Source of the DNA: Intrasporangium oryzae NRRL B-24470
GTDB lineage: Bacteria; Actinomycetota; Actinomycetes; Actinomycetales; Dermatophilaceae
Direction of reading: 5' to 3'
Assembly (NCBI RefSeq): GCF_000576595.1
Contig: NZ_AWSA01000027.1
Span: 1-62,464 of the forward strand
Length of the DNA stretch: 62,464 nt
The translations under genes were made by a program, and so were the position numbers. Positions 18,670 through 27,001 of the stretch are shown in pieces. The notes below the pieces were generated by a model, which was not told where the DNA came from, searched no databases, and was given only the letters and a program-made list of their open reading frames with translations. The first letter of the stretch is position 1. Each line of letters begins with the position of its first letter.

Positions 18670-19742
18670 CGGGTCTCCTCGGGGGCGCCGGGGTCGTGGG
18701 GATCGTGGCGGGCTTCGTGGTCTCGGGGTTCGACGGGTGCCGGGGGGATCGGGGGTGAGGCGCCGGCACTCAGCGCACGCGCAGCATCGCACAGCGCGAG
18801 CGTGGACAGGCCCTCGGGCAGGGTTGCGGGGGCGCCCGCCGCGTGCCGGCTCGCCGGGTCCGCGGCGGGGTGCATCCCGAGGGCCGCCCGGGCCTGGGTG
18901 GCCATGACGGTGTCGCGGTCGAGGTCCTCCGCGAAGGTCGCCTCGACGACGCTCCCCGACGGGTCGGTATGCCGGACGGTTGCGCTCGCGACGGTCCACT
19001 CCAGGCTGCCGTCGGGGCCGCGCAGGACAATCCCGCGAGTGGCCGGGCGGGTGACGTAGTCGAGCCGGACGGTCACGCCCGAGGCCACCGGCGTCGTCCA
19101 GAGGAGGGTCGCCGACTGCTCCGCCGCCATCTCGAGCGGACCGTCGTGGTCGAGCCGGGCCCCGACGAGGGCAGGCTCGCCGAGCAGGACCGAGGCGTAG
19201 TCGAGCTCGTGGACGAGGTCGCGCAGGACACCACCCTCGCCGGCACGGGCCGAGTACGAGTCGCGGTAGTCACGGTCGGGCCGCCAGTCCGGCAGCCACG
19301 ACTGGCACCACACGTGCGCCGAGACCGGGCGGCCGATGGACGGCAGGAGCGCGAGGAGGTGACGGAAGGCGGCGTGGGCCCGCAGCGGCGCCGCGACCCA
19401 GACGTCCCCGCTGCGTGGGTGCGTGGCCAAGGGCTCCGCGTCGGGCAGCGACGGCGCGACCGGCTTCTCGAGCAGGACCCGCGCCGCGCCGAGGTCGAGC
19501 GCGTCCACCGTGTCGGCGACGTGCCGGCCCGTGTCCGTGGCGACGACGACGAGGTCGGCACGGGCCACGACAGCCGGGCCGGACGCCTCGTCGAGCAGCG
19601 TGGCGCCGGTGGCCGGGTCGGAGCCGGACACCCCCCGGGGACGGACCGGCCACAGGTGGGTCTCGGCACCGAGCGAGCGGAGCACACGCGCGTGGCGCCG
19701 GCCGATCGAGCCGGAGCCGCGCACGACGACGGTCGCAGTCAC
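18666..19742 (-). CDS. Gfo/Idh/MocA-family oxidoreductase
   Basis: A 358-residue protein with an N-terminal NAD(P) Rossmann fold (VVVRGSGSIGRRHARVLRSL), DLVVVATDTGRHVADTVDAL, and the family EKP motif in VLLEKPVAPS. The C-terminal alpha/beta domain has DLVHELDYASVLLGEP. These enzymes oxidise or reduce sugars and sugar nucleotides; here, in one unit with LegF and an SDR, the substrate is probably a legionaminic precursor or product. AAGGAG is 6 nt before GTG 19742. It is divergent from the flippase gene over an 87-bp gap. Confidence 0.85.
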   Translation of the reverse strand: MTATVVVRGSGSIGRRHARVLRSLGAETHLWPVRPRGVSGSDPATGATLLDEASGPAVVARADLVVVATDTGRHVADTVDALDLGAARVLLEKPVAPSLPDAEPLATHPRSGDVWVAAPLRAHAAFRHLLALLPSIGRPVSAHVWCQSWLPDWRPDRDYRDSYSARAGEGGVLRDLVHELDYASVLLGEPALVGARLDHDGPLEMAAEQSATLLWTTPVASGVTVRLDYVTRPATRGIVLRGPDGSLEWTVASATVRHTDPSGSVVEATFAEDLDRDTVMATQARAALGMHPAADPASRHAAGAPATLPEGLSTLALCDAARALSAGASPPIPPAPVEPRDHEARHDPHDPGAPEETR

Positions 19743-19817
19743 GCGGGCTCCTTCGTAGTCGTCATGGCCGGTCGAGGGTCCGAAGGTCCTCTTTGGGGTC
19801 CCTCCGGGAGGTGCTAG

Positions 19818-19823
19818 TAGGTT
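19818..19823 (+). promoter_or_regulatory. -10 box TAGGTT, leaderless flippase start
   Basis: TAGGTT ends 6 nt before GTG 19830. Confidence 0.45.
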
Positions 19824-19829
19824 CACATC

Positions 19830-21317
19830 GTGGCAGACACCCCCGATTCTCCCGCGGCGGACGCAGCGGACGCAGCGGACGCAGCGGACGCGACGGACGC
19901 GACGGACGCTGCTCCAGCGGCCGCCCGGACAGGGCCGTCGCACTCGCTGGGGGCGCACTCGCTGGTCTACCTGGTCGGGACGGCCCTGCAGGGGCTCGGG
20001 GTCCTGCTCATCCTCCCCTTCGCGACCCGCCTGCTCGGACCGGGGGAGTTCGGCCGGGTCTCCACGGGGGTCGTCGCCGTCCAGATGGTCGGCACGCTCG
20101 CTGCGGCGGGCCTGCCGCAGGTCATCCTCCGCGAGCACCATCGCGGCGCCGACGGCCCGCGCGCCGCTCGCGCTCTCGCCGGCGCGATGATCCTCCTGGC
20201 CGCCGGGGTCGGCGCCGTCGGTCTCGTCATCGCCCTGTCGCTCGCTGCCGCGGGGCGGGCCGAGCTGTCCGAGTGGCTGCCCCTCCTCGTCGCCGCCGTG
20301 GCCCTGACGACCGTCGTCTCCGGTCAGACGCTCATGCGGGCCCGCATGAGGCCCTGGGGCTTCCTCCTGCTCGCCGTCGGATCGACCGTTCTCGCGCAGG
20401 GCGCGGGACTGCTCGCGGCGCGAGGGGACCCGACGGCTGGGACGTACCTCACGGCATACGCCGCGGTCCTCGTCCTCGTCGCCGTGGCTGCCGTCGCCGT
20501 CGGACGGCCGCTGCCGCCCACGGCGGCGCGAGCGCGCGTGCGCGAAGGCGTGCGACTCGCCGCGCCCCTGCTCCCGCAGGCCGTCGCGATGCTCGGCCTG
20601 CTCATGGGCGACGTGCTGCTGACCCGCCTCCTCCTGGGCGAGGCCGCTGCGGGCAGCTACCAGGTGGCCCTCCAGCTCGGCAACATGCCGTTCGTCCTCG
20701 CCGTGGCCCTCTTCAACGCGTGGGGTCCCCTCGTCCTGTCGCACCCCGTCGGGACGCGCTGGGCGTGGACCGGGCGCACCGGCGCCGCGCTGACGACCGT
20801 GGTCGCCTTCGGAGCCGTCGGCGTGGCGCTCCTCGGGCCGTGGCTCGTCGCCCTCATGGCCGACCCGTCGTTCGACCGTGCGGCCATGGTCGACGCGCTC
20901 GCCCTCGTCGTCACCGCCGCCGTCTCGTACATGGTCTACCAGGGCGCCTCGCTCGCGGTCCTCGACGTCGAGCGGACCGGGCGCCTCGCGTGGGCGGCGC
21001 TCGCCGCGCTCGGGGTCCTCGTCGTCGTCGCCGTGGTCCTCGCGCCGGTCGCCGGCATCGTCGGGATCGCCGCGGCCAAGGGCGTCGGCTACCTCGTCCT
21101 CGCCCTCCTCACGGCCCTCTTCGCGCGGCGCCACTCGCCGCTCCGGTGGCCCGTCGCCGTGCCCGTCGTCTGGTCGTGCGCCATCGTCCTCGCCGTCCTC
21201 GCCGGGCTGCTGCCCGCCGACGGCCCGGGGGTGTGGGTGCGCCTCGCCCTGACGGCGATCGTCGGGGCGGGGGCCCTCGCGCTCGCGCCGCGCGTCCTGC
21301 GGACGCTGCGCGGATAG
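19830..21317 (+). CDS. Wzx-type polysaccharide flippase (MOP superfamily)
   Basis: A 495-residue integral membrane protein with about 14 helices after a disordered Asp/Ala-rich N-terminus. LVYLVGTALQGLGVLLILPFATRLLGPGEFGRVSTGVVAVQ is the MOP/Wzx opening: helix, then the LLGPGEFG loop (residues about 48-90). Family members flip undecaprenyl-linked repeat units across the membrane. It heads the plus-strand legionaminic genes, so it may export a legionaminic-containing unit. GTG 19830 is supported by the -10 box. A TAGGAT at 21314-21319, across its stop codon, may give a second promoter for the next gene. Confidence 0.87.
   Translation: MADTPDSPAADAADAADAADATDATDAAPAAARTGPSHSLGAHSLVYLVGTALQGLGVLLILPFATRLLGPGEFGRVSTGVVAVQMVGTLAAAGLPQVILREHHRGADGPRAARALAGAMILLAAGVGAVGLVIALSLAAAGRAELSEWLPLLVAAVALTTVVSGQTLMRARMRPWGFLLLAVGSTVLAQGAGLLAARGDPTAGTYLTAYAAVLVLVAVAAVAVGRPLPPTAARARVREGVRLAAPLLPQAVAMLGLLMGDVLLTRLLLGEAAAGSYQVALQLGNMPFVLAVALFNAWGPLVLSHPVGTRWAWTGRTGAALTTVVAFGAVGVALLGPWLVALMADPSFDRAAMVDALALVVTAAVSYMVYQGASLAVLDVERTGRLAWAALAALGVLVVVAVVLAPVAGIVGIAAAKGVGYLVLALLTALFARRHSPLRWPVAVPVVWSCAIVLAVLAGLLPADGPGVWVRLALTAIVGAGALALAPRVLRTLRG
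19856..19913 (+). repeat. 9-bp coding microsatellite at the flippase N-terminus
   Basis: GCGGACGCA-type 9-bp units repeat about six times, encoding Ala-Asp-Ala/Thr triplets (residues about 9-27). The repeats keep the frame and look like replication slippage in a cytoplasmic tail. Confidence 0.6.
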
Positions 21318-21367
21318 GATGTCGTGTTCCCCGACCGACCCAACGACACCAGCAGGAGAGACACGTC

Positions 21368-22825
21368 GTGGTGACACCGCTCGTCCACATGGGATTGGGC
21401 TACGACGACCTCCTCGTCCCCGCCCTCGTGCACGCCGGGTTCGAGACGAAGGACCTCGTTCTCGTCGTCCGGACCGACGCCAACCTCGCGTGGGTGCGCC
21501 GGCACGCGCCGCTCGCCACGATCGTCCGGCTGCCGTATGCCGCTGCCCGCAAGGCCAACGTCGTCAGCGGCCTCGCGCCCCACGCCGCGCTCAAGCGGGC
21601 GTGCGCCGGAGTCGGTCTCGACGTCCTCGACCTGCTCGTCTCCGAGCGTGCCCTGCGGCGCAACCGCGTCGACACGGCGATGAACTTCCTCAACCTCGCC
21701 GCCGAGGAGCTCGAGGCGGCGGTCGCCGGGCGCGGCCCCGTGCTCGCCCTCGTCGAGTTCACCGTGACCTCCGAGCTGCTCACGGCCGGGCTCGTGACGC
21801 ACCACGGGGGCCTCGCGACGTGGCCCCGCGGCATACGCCTCCCCTCCGACCGCTTCGGGCTCATCGGGGCGCCGAAGGGGATCACCCTGTGGGAGCGGCA
21901 GGTCGAGGACCCCTCGGCCGTCGCGGCCGGGGAGGCGTTCATCACGAGCTGGCGCGCCGAGCACGGGCGGCCGATGGGCTTCGCGCGCAACCTCAAGGTC
22001 GAGAGCGGCCAGGAGATCTGGCGCCTCGCGAGCGACCGGATCAAGGAGTTCGCCGTCGACCGTGGCGGCAACCTCCAGCTGCCCCGTCCGAGCGACTACG
22101 CCAGGCTCCCGTGGCTCAACCCGGTCAAGGCACGGCTCAACCTCCGCGAGTACCAGTCGCGTCGCTGGGACCCGCTGCCCGAGAAGTTCGTCTTCCTCCC
22201 GCTCCAGGTGCAGCCGGAGTCGAGCGCCGACGTCATGGGTCAGGACTGGCGCGACCAGGCCTACACCGCGCGTGTCCTGGCCGACGCCCTCGCGCCGCTC
22301 GGGATCGGGGTCGCGGTCAAGGAGCACGCGCACTTCATGTGGCGTCGCGACCCCGACTACTGGCCGCAGTTCGACGTGCACCCGGGGATCGCGACGGTGG
22401 ACCCCTTCGCCGACTCGCGCGAGCTGATGAAGCAGGCCGTCTTCACCGTGACCGCGACCGGGACCGTCGGGCTCGAGGCGGGGCTGCTCGGGCTGCCCGT
22501 CGTGACAGGCGCCCGGATGCCGTGGAGCGGCCTCGGCAACGTCGAGCACCTCGCGACCCCCGACGACCTCACCGACTTCGTGGCGCGCCGCGGGTGGGAG
22601 TCGCTCCGCGAGGACCAGGCCCGCATCGACGAGTGGTTCGTCCACGACTACGTCCGCAACTCGTGGGAGGGGCTCGTGCTCGACCCGCCACGCGTCCCGG
22701 CCGTCCTCGAGCCCGACAACATCCGCAAGGTCGGCGCCGCGCTCGGCGAGGCGGCGGCCTCGCTCCGCGCCGCCGGGCTGCCGAGCTCGCCTACCGCCCC
22801 CACCGAGGTGGCCGGCCGTGCCTGA
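21368..22825 (+). CDS. capsule-synthesis-type glycosyltransferase
   Basis: A 485-residue GT-B-like protein. The C-terminal half has the nucleotide-sugar-site features seen in capsule-synthesis transferases: FVFLPLQVQPESS (residues about 275-288), KEHAHFMWRRDPDYW, then FTVTATGTVGLEAGLLGLPVV. The N-terminal half is HMGLGYDDLLVPALVHAG. No signal peptide or membrane helix is seen. From its position it may add legionaminic acid or another residue to a surface glycan; acceptor unknown. AGGAGAG lies 7 nt before GTG 21368, with a second in-frame GTG at 21371. It overlaps the acyltransferase gene by 8 nt. Confidence 0.7.
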   Translation: MVTPLVHMGLGYDDLLVPALVHAGFETKDLVLVVRTDANLAWVRRHAPLATIVRLPYAAARKANVVSGLAPHAALKRACAGVGLDVLDLLVSERALRRNRVDTAMNFLNLAAEELEAAVAGRGPVLALVEFTVTSELLTAGLVTHHGGLATWPRGIRLPSDRFGLIGAPKGITLWERQVEDPSAVAAGEAFITSWRAEHGRPMGFARNLKVESGQEIWRLASDRIKEFAVDRGGNLQLPRPSDYARLPWLNPVKARLNLREYQSRRWDPLPEKFVFLPLQVQPESSADVMGQDWRDQAYTARVLADALAPLGIGVAVKEHAHFMWRRDPDYWPQFDVHPGIATVDPFADSRELMKQAVFTVTATGTVGLEAGLLGLPVVTGARMPWSGLGNVEHLATPDDLTDFVARRGWESLREDQARIDEWFVHDYVRNSWEGLVLDPPRVPAVLEPDNIRKVGAALGEAAASLRAAGLPSSPTAPTEVAGRA

Positions 22826-23477
22826 CCCCGCCGACGCCGGCTGGCTCGTCCTGGGCGCAGGCGGCCACGCGCGTTCGGTCGTCGACGTCATCGGGCGCCG
22901 AGGTGACCGCGTCGTCGCCGTCGTCGGCGCTGCCGAGGGGGGCGACTGGGAGCCCTGGGGCATCGAGCGGCTCGACGACGACGTGGCGGCCTTCGAGCGG
23001 ATCGTGGCCGAGGGCCTGCGCGCCGCCGTCGCGATCGGGGCGGTCGAGCCCCGCCTCGCCGTGGTGCGAGCCATCCTCGCCCTGGGTGGGACGGTCCCGG
23101 CCCTCGTCGCCGGCACGGCGACCGTCGGGGGGTGCAGTGCCGTCGGCCACGGGACGGTCGTCCTCGAGCACGCCCACGTCGGCCCGGCCTCCAGGCTCGG
23201 CGCGGGCGTCATCGTCAACACGGCCGCGATCGTCGAGCACGACTGCGTCGTCGGCGACGGCGTCCATGTGGCACCCGGGGCCTGCCTCCTCGGCGGCGTC
23301 ACCGTCGGCGAGCGCACGCTCGTCGGCAGCGGCGCCCGGGTCCTGCCCGGGATCACCGTCGGCGCCGGAGTGACGATCGCGGCGGGCGCCGTCGTGACGC
23401 GAAACGTCCCCGACGACGCGACAGTCGTCGGCTCGCCCGCCAGAGACCTCCACCCTGACCGAGGGAGCACCCGATGA
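22818..23477 (+). CDS. NeuD/PglD-type sugar N- or O-acetyltransferase (LegH candidate)
   Basis: A 219-residue protein with a small N-terminal Rossmann-like domain (WLVLGAGGHARSVVDVI) and a left-handed beta-helix of hexapeptide repeats from residue about 95 (GTVVLEHAHVGPASRLGAGVIVNTAAIVEHDCVVGD, with the catalytic His in IVEHDC). The family acetylates UDP-4-amino sugars or sialic acids with acetyl-CoA. In this locus it is the only acetyltransferase, so it most likely does the LegH step (4-N-acetylation before epimerisation). It starts at GTG 22818 inside the previous gene and overlaps legI by 4 nt. Confidence 0.85.
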   Translation: MPDPADAGWLVLGAGGHARSVVDVIGRRGDRVVAVVGAAEGGDWEPWGIERLDDDVAAFERIVAEGLRAAVAIGAVEPRLAVVRAILALGGTVPALVAGTATVGGCSAVGHGTVVLEHAHVGPASRLGAGVIVNTAAIVEHDCVVGDGVHVAPGACLLGGVTVGERTLVGSGARVLPGITVGAGVTIAAGAVVTRNVPDDATVVGSPARDLHPDRGSTR

Positions 23478-24511
23478 AGCCCGTCCGCATCGGCGACACG
23501 ACCGTCCCCGACGGCACCGACGTCCACGTCATCGCCGAGGCGGGGGTCAACCACAACGGTGACGTCGACCTCGCCCACCGCCTCATCGACGTCGCGGCCG
23601 CAGCCGGTGCCGACTCCGTCAAGTTCCAGACCTTCTCGCCCGACAAGCTCGTGTCGTCGGCGGCCGCGACGACGCCCTACCAGCGCGAGCGGGGCGGGAA
23701 CGCCGACCAGCGCAGCCTCCTCGAGGCGCTCACCCTGCCCGCGAGCGCCTGGGCGGAGCTGCGCGACCATGCCACCGAGGCGGGCACCGCGTTCCTCTCG
23801 ACCCCGTTCGACATCGACAGCGCGGAGATGCTCGTCGGCCTCGGGCTTCCGGCGCTCAAGGTCAGCTCGGGCGAGCTGACCAACCTGCCCTACCTGAGGC
23901 GGCTGGCGGCACTCGGCGTCACGCTCCTCGTCTCGACGGGCATGGGGACCGAGGCCGAGGTGGCGGCGGCCGTCGACGCCTGCGCGGAGGCGCCGGGGCT
24001 CATCCTCTTCCACTGCGTGTCGGCCTACCCGGCCCCCCTCGACGAGTGCAACCTGCGGGTCATCCCGCGCCTGGCCGAGCTCCACGGCGTCCCGGTCGGC
24101 TGGTCGGACCACACGCCGGGCCTGACGACGGCGCTCGGGGCGGTGGCGCTCGGGGCGCCGATCCTCGAGAAGCATTTCACGACCGACCGGACCCTGCCCG
24201 GTCCCGACCACCTCGCCAGCCTCGAGCCGGACGAGCTGGCCGACTACGTCACCCAGACGAAGCAGCTCGCCCGGGCCCTCGGCGACGGCCTCAAGCGCCG
24301 GATGCCGTCGGAGGAGGAGAACGCCACGCTCGTAAGGCGCTCCTGGCACGCCACGGCCAACCTCGCCGCGGGCCACGTCCTGTCCGAGGCCGACCTGTCG
24401 CTGCTCCGGCCGGAGGGCGGGATCAGCCCGGCGGTCGACGTGGTCGGCCGGGTCCTGCGGCGCGGCGTCGCGGCGGGAGCCCCGCTCCTCGACGAGGATC
24501 TCGAGAGGTGA
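23474..24511 (+). CDS. legI: legionaminic acid synthase (NeuB family)
   Basis: A 345-residue PEP-dependent condensing enzyme. The TIM barrel (about 1-280) shows VIAEAGVNHNGDVDLA, SVKFQTFSPDKLV, LKVSSGELTNLPYL, LLVSTGMGT and GWSDHTPG, plus EKHFTTDRTLPGPDHLASLEP; the C-terminal SAF (antifreeze-like) domain covers the last 60 residues. It joins PEP to a 6-deoxy-2,4-diacetamido hexose. Sialic acid synthase is the alternative, but flanking LegB and LegC favour legionaminate. ATGA overlap with the acetyltransferase gene; legG follows with a 1-nt gap. Confidence 0.9.
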   Translation: MKPVRIGDTTVPDGTDVHVIAEAGVNHNGDVDLAHRLIDVAAAAGADSVKFQTFSPDKLVSSAAATTPYQRERGGNADQRSLLEALTLPASAWAELRDHATEAGTAFLSTPFDIDSAEMLVGLGLPALKVSSGELTNLPYLRRLAALGVTLLVSTGMGTEAEVAAAVDACAEAPGLILFHCVSAYPAPLDECNLRVIPRLAELHGVPVGWSDHTPGLTTALGAVALGAPILEKHFTTDRTLPGPDHLASLEPDELADYVTQTKQLARALGDGLKRRMPSEEENATLVRRSWHATANLAAGHVLSEADLSLLRPEGGISPAVDVVGRVLRRGVAAGAPLLDEDLER

Positions 24512-24512
24512 G

Positions 24513-25853
24513 ATGAGCGTCCCACCAGACGAGCCCGACGATTCTGCCTCGGGTCCGCGTCCGGCCGCAGGCTCGGCCCCGGTGACGACGGTCGCCGTCT
24601 TCGTGGGCACGCGGGCCGACCTCGGCCCGCTCTCGCCCGTCCTCGATGCGCTCCAGGCCGCATCCGACATCGACCTCCGGATCCTCACGGGTGTCATGTA
24701 TGCCGCCGACGACCTCGCCACGGCCCTGCCGTCCTCGTTCCCGCACGACACGTGGCGCTCGCGCATCGTCGAGCTCGCGACCCCGATGGACCACGTGTCC
24801 GTCGAGCGCCAGCTCGAGCAGGGCGCCCGCCTCGCGGCGGCGGTCGGCACGACCCTGCCGAGGCTCGGGGCCGACGTCCTCGTCGTCCTGGGTGACCGTT
24901 GGGAGCTGCTCTACGTCGTGCCACCGGCCGTGCTCCTGGGCGTGCCCGTCGTCCACCTCCACGGCGGCGAGGTCACCGAGGGGGCCCTCGACGAGCGGGT
25001 CCGGCATGCCGTGACCAAGCTCGCCGACGAGCACTGCGTCGCCTCCGACGATGCGGCCCGCCGGCTCGCCCAGCTCGGCGAGCCGCCCGAGCGCATCCAT
25101 GTCACCGGCGCGCCGGGGCTCGACCGGCTCGCGGGCACCCCGGCACTGCCCGATGCCGACCTGGCCGAGCTCCTCGGCATCGACACGGTCCGACGCCCGC
25201 TCGCCCTCTTCACCTACCACCCGCCGACCGCCGAGGAGGACGTCCCCGTCGCCCGGTGGGCGCGTGAGGCGGCGCAGGCAGCCCTCGCCACGTGCGGCAC
25301 CGTCATCGCCACCCACCCGGGGATGGACGAGGGACGCGACGCGATCCTGCTCGCCCTGACCGACCTCTCCCGTGACGAGCCGCGCCTGCGCCTCGTCGAG
25401 GCCCTCGGGCACCACTACCCGCGCGTCCTCGCCGCCGTCGACGTCGTCGTCGGCAACTCGAGCTCCGGCATCATCGAGGCGGCCACGGCCCATGTCGCGG
25501 CCGTCGACGTGGGCGAGCGCCAGCGCGGTCGCCTGCGCGGGTCCAACGTCGTCCATGCCGACGAGGGACGCGAGGCCGTCGAGGCCGCCATCGCGCTCGC
25601 GCTGTCGCCACGAGGACGGGAGCTCGCCGCGACGGTCGTCAACCCCTACGGCATGGGTCGGGCGAGTGCGCGGATCCTCGATATCGTTCGGGGAGCGGCA
25701 ACCGCGTCGAGGGTCAAGCCCTTCGTCGACCTGGACCCCGGGTCGGGCCGCGGCGCGCCGCCCGAGACCCCGGCCCGGGACCCAGACACGAGCCACCGGC
25801 CCGAGACACCGACACGAGAGACCGAGACGAGGAGGAGCGATGACCGCGCGTGA
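24513..25853 (+). CDS. legG: hydrolysing nucleotide-sugar 2-epimerase (LegG/NeuC)
   Basis: A 446-residue GT-B-fold epimerase that releases 2,4-diacetamido-2,4,6-trideoxymannose from the GDP-bacillosamine-type precursor. Marks: VFVGTRADLGPLSPVL, LGDRWELLYV, HLHGGEVTEGALDERVRHAVTKLAD, TYHPPT and the UDP/GDP site VVGNSSSGIIEAAT. After the fold (about residue 395) the protein carries a 50-residue Arg/Glu/Pro/Thr-rich tail that looks disordered and is unusual. The stop overlaps the next ATG by 14 nt. NeuC acting on UDP-GlcNAc is the alternative. Confidence 0.88.
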   Translation: MSVPPDEPDDSASGPRPAAGSAPVTTVAVFVGTRADLGPLSPVLDALQAASDIDLRILTGVMYAADDLATALPSSFPHDTWRSRIVELATPMDHVSVERQLEQGARLAAAVGTTLPRLGADVLVVLGDRWELLYVVPPAVLLGVPVVHLHGGEVTEGALDERVRHAVTKLADEHCVASDDAARRLAQLGEPPERIHVTGAPGLDRLAGTPALPDADLAELLGIDTVRRPLALFTYHPPTAEEDVPVARWAREAAQAALATCGTVIATHPGMDEGRDAILLALTDLSRDEPRLRLVEALGHHYPRVLAAVDVVVGNSSSGIIEAATAHVAAVDVGERQRGRLRGSNVVHADEGREAVEAAIALALSPRGRELAATVVNPYGMGRASARILDIVRGAATASRVKPFVDLDPGSGRGAPPETPARDPDTSHRPETPTRETETRRSDDRA

Positions 25854-26895
25854 CCTCCAGGCGGCCTGCGCCCCCGTCACGGCGACGATCCGCGACGCGA
25901 TCGAGGTCATCGACCGCAGCGCCACCCTCGTGTGCCTCCTCGTCGACGACGACGGACGCCTCAGGGGGCTGCTCACCGACGGGGACCTCAGGCGGGCGTT
26001 CCTCAAGGGGACCTCGCTCGACGACCCCGCCCTCGACCATGCGACGACGACGCCCCACGTCGTCGAGGCGGGCTCGCCCCGCGCCCACGTCCTCGACCTC
26101 ATGCAGGCGTTGCGCATCTCCGTCGTGCCCGAACTCGCCACCGACGGCAGGCTCGTCGGCCTCCACACCCTCTCCGACATCGTGGGCGCCACCCCGTTGC
26201 CCAACGTCGCCGTCATCATGGCCGGGGGCCGCGGCACCCGGCTCGGCGAGCTGACCAGGGACACGCCGAAGCCGCTCATGACGGTCGCCGGCCGCTCGAT
26301 CATCGAGTGGATCGTCCTCGGTCTCGTCGGCGACGGCATCCGCGACGTCTACGTGAGCGTCAACTACCTCGCCGACCAGATCGAGGAGCATCTCGGCGAC
26401 GGCTCACGTCTCGGGTGCTCCGTGCGCTACCTCCGCGAGGACCCGGACCGGCCGCTCGGCACCGCCGGGTCGCTGACGCTCCTGCGCGAGGCGCGTCCCG
26501 AGCTCACCGATCCGGTCGTCGTCATGAACGGCGACCTCATGGTCGAGTTCGACGCCGGCTCGCTGCTCGAGACCCACCGCCGGTCGGGTGCGACCGTCAC
26601 CGTCGGGACCCGGACCTACCAGCACGAGGTGCCCTTCGGCGTCGTCGAGACCGAGCGTGGCCGCGTCACCGGGATGGCCGAGAAGCCGACCCTCACCTTC
26701 GACATCAACGCCGCCGTGTATGCCGTCGAGCCGCGAGCGCTCGAGTGGCTCCCTGTCGGCCGGGCGAGCACCATGCCGGGCCTCGTGGAGACCTGCCTCG
26801 GACGGGGCGAGGTCGTCACGGCCTGGCCCATCGCCTCCGACTGGATCGACGTCGGCACCCCGACCGACCTCGCGCGCGCCAAGGGACAGGGCTGA
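25840..26895 (+). CDS. CBS-domain nucleotidyltransferase (PtmE-like GlcN-1-P guanylyltransferase)
   Basis: A 351-residue fusion: two CBS repeats at about 1-120 (including CLLVDDDGRLRGLLTDGDLRRAFLKG and ISVVPELATDGRLVGLHTLSDI), then a sugar-1-phosphate nucleotidyltransferase with GGRGTRLGELTRDTPKPLM, EDPDRPLGTAGSL and MNGDLMVEFD. This architecture matches Campylobacter PtmE, which makes GDP-GlcN for the GDP-linked legionaminic route. The CBS pair probably binds a nucleotide and regulates flux. GGAGGAG lies just before ATG 25840. Guanylyl specificity is inferred from context. Confidence 0.8.
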   Translation: MTARDLQAACAPVTATIRDAIEVIDRSATLVCLLVDDDGRLRGLLTDGDLRRAFLKGTSLDDPALDHATTTPHVVEAGSPRAHVLDLMQALRISVVPELATDGRLVGLHTLSDIVGATPLPNVAVIMAGGRGTRLGELTRDTPKPLMTVAGRSIIEWIVLGLVGDGIRDVYVSVNYLADQIEEHLGDGSRLGCSVRYLREDPDRPLGTAGSLTLLREARPELTDPVVVMNGDLMVEFDAGSLLETHRRSGATVTVGTRTYQHEVPFGVVETERGRVTGMAEKPTLTFDINAAVYAVEPRALEWLPVGRASTMPGLVETCLGRGEVVTAWPIASDWIDVGTPTDLARAKGQG

Positions 26896-27001
26896 ACGCC
26901 CCCGGCCCGGCGGCATACGACCGACGACGACCACGACCCAGCGGCACCACGACGCCGCGCCCACGCCGACCATCACGACCGTGCACGACGAGAAGGACAC
27001 C

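Noticed and set aside
18666-21377. 903-codon minus-strand frame across the flippase gene
   Set aside because: Only the part up to 19742 encodes the MocA-type oxidoreductase; the remainder is antisense to the flippase helices.
22818-23477. PglD (bacillosamine pathway) instead of LegH
   Set aside because: No bacillosamine glycosylation genes are present and the gene is coupled to legI; PglD remains only a family relative.
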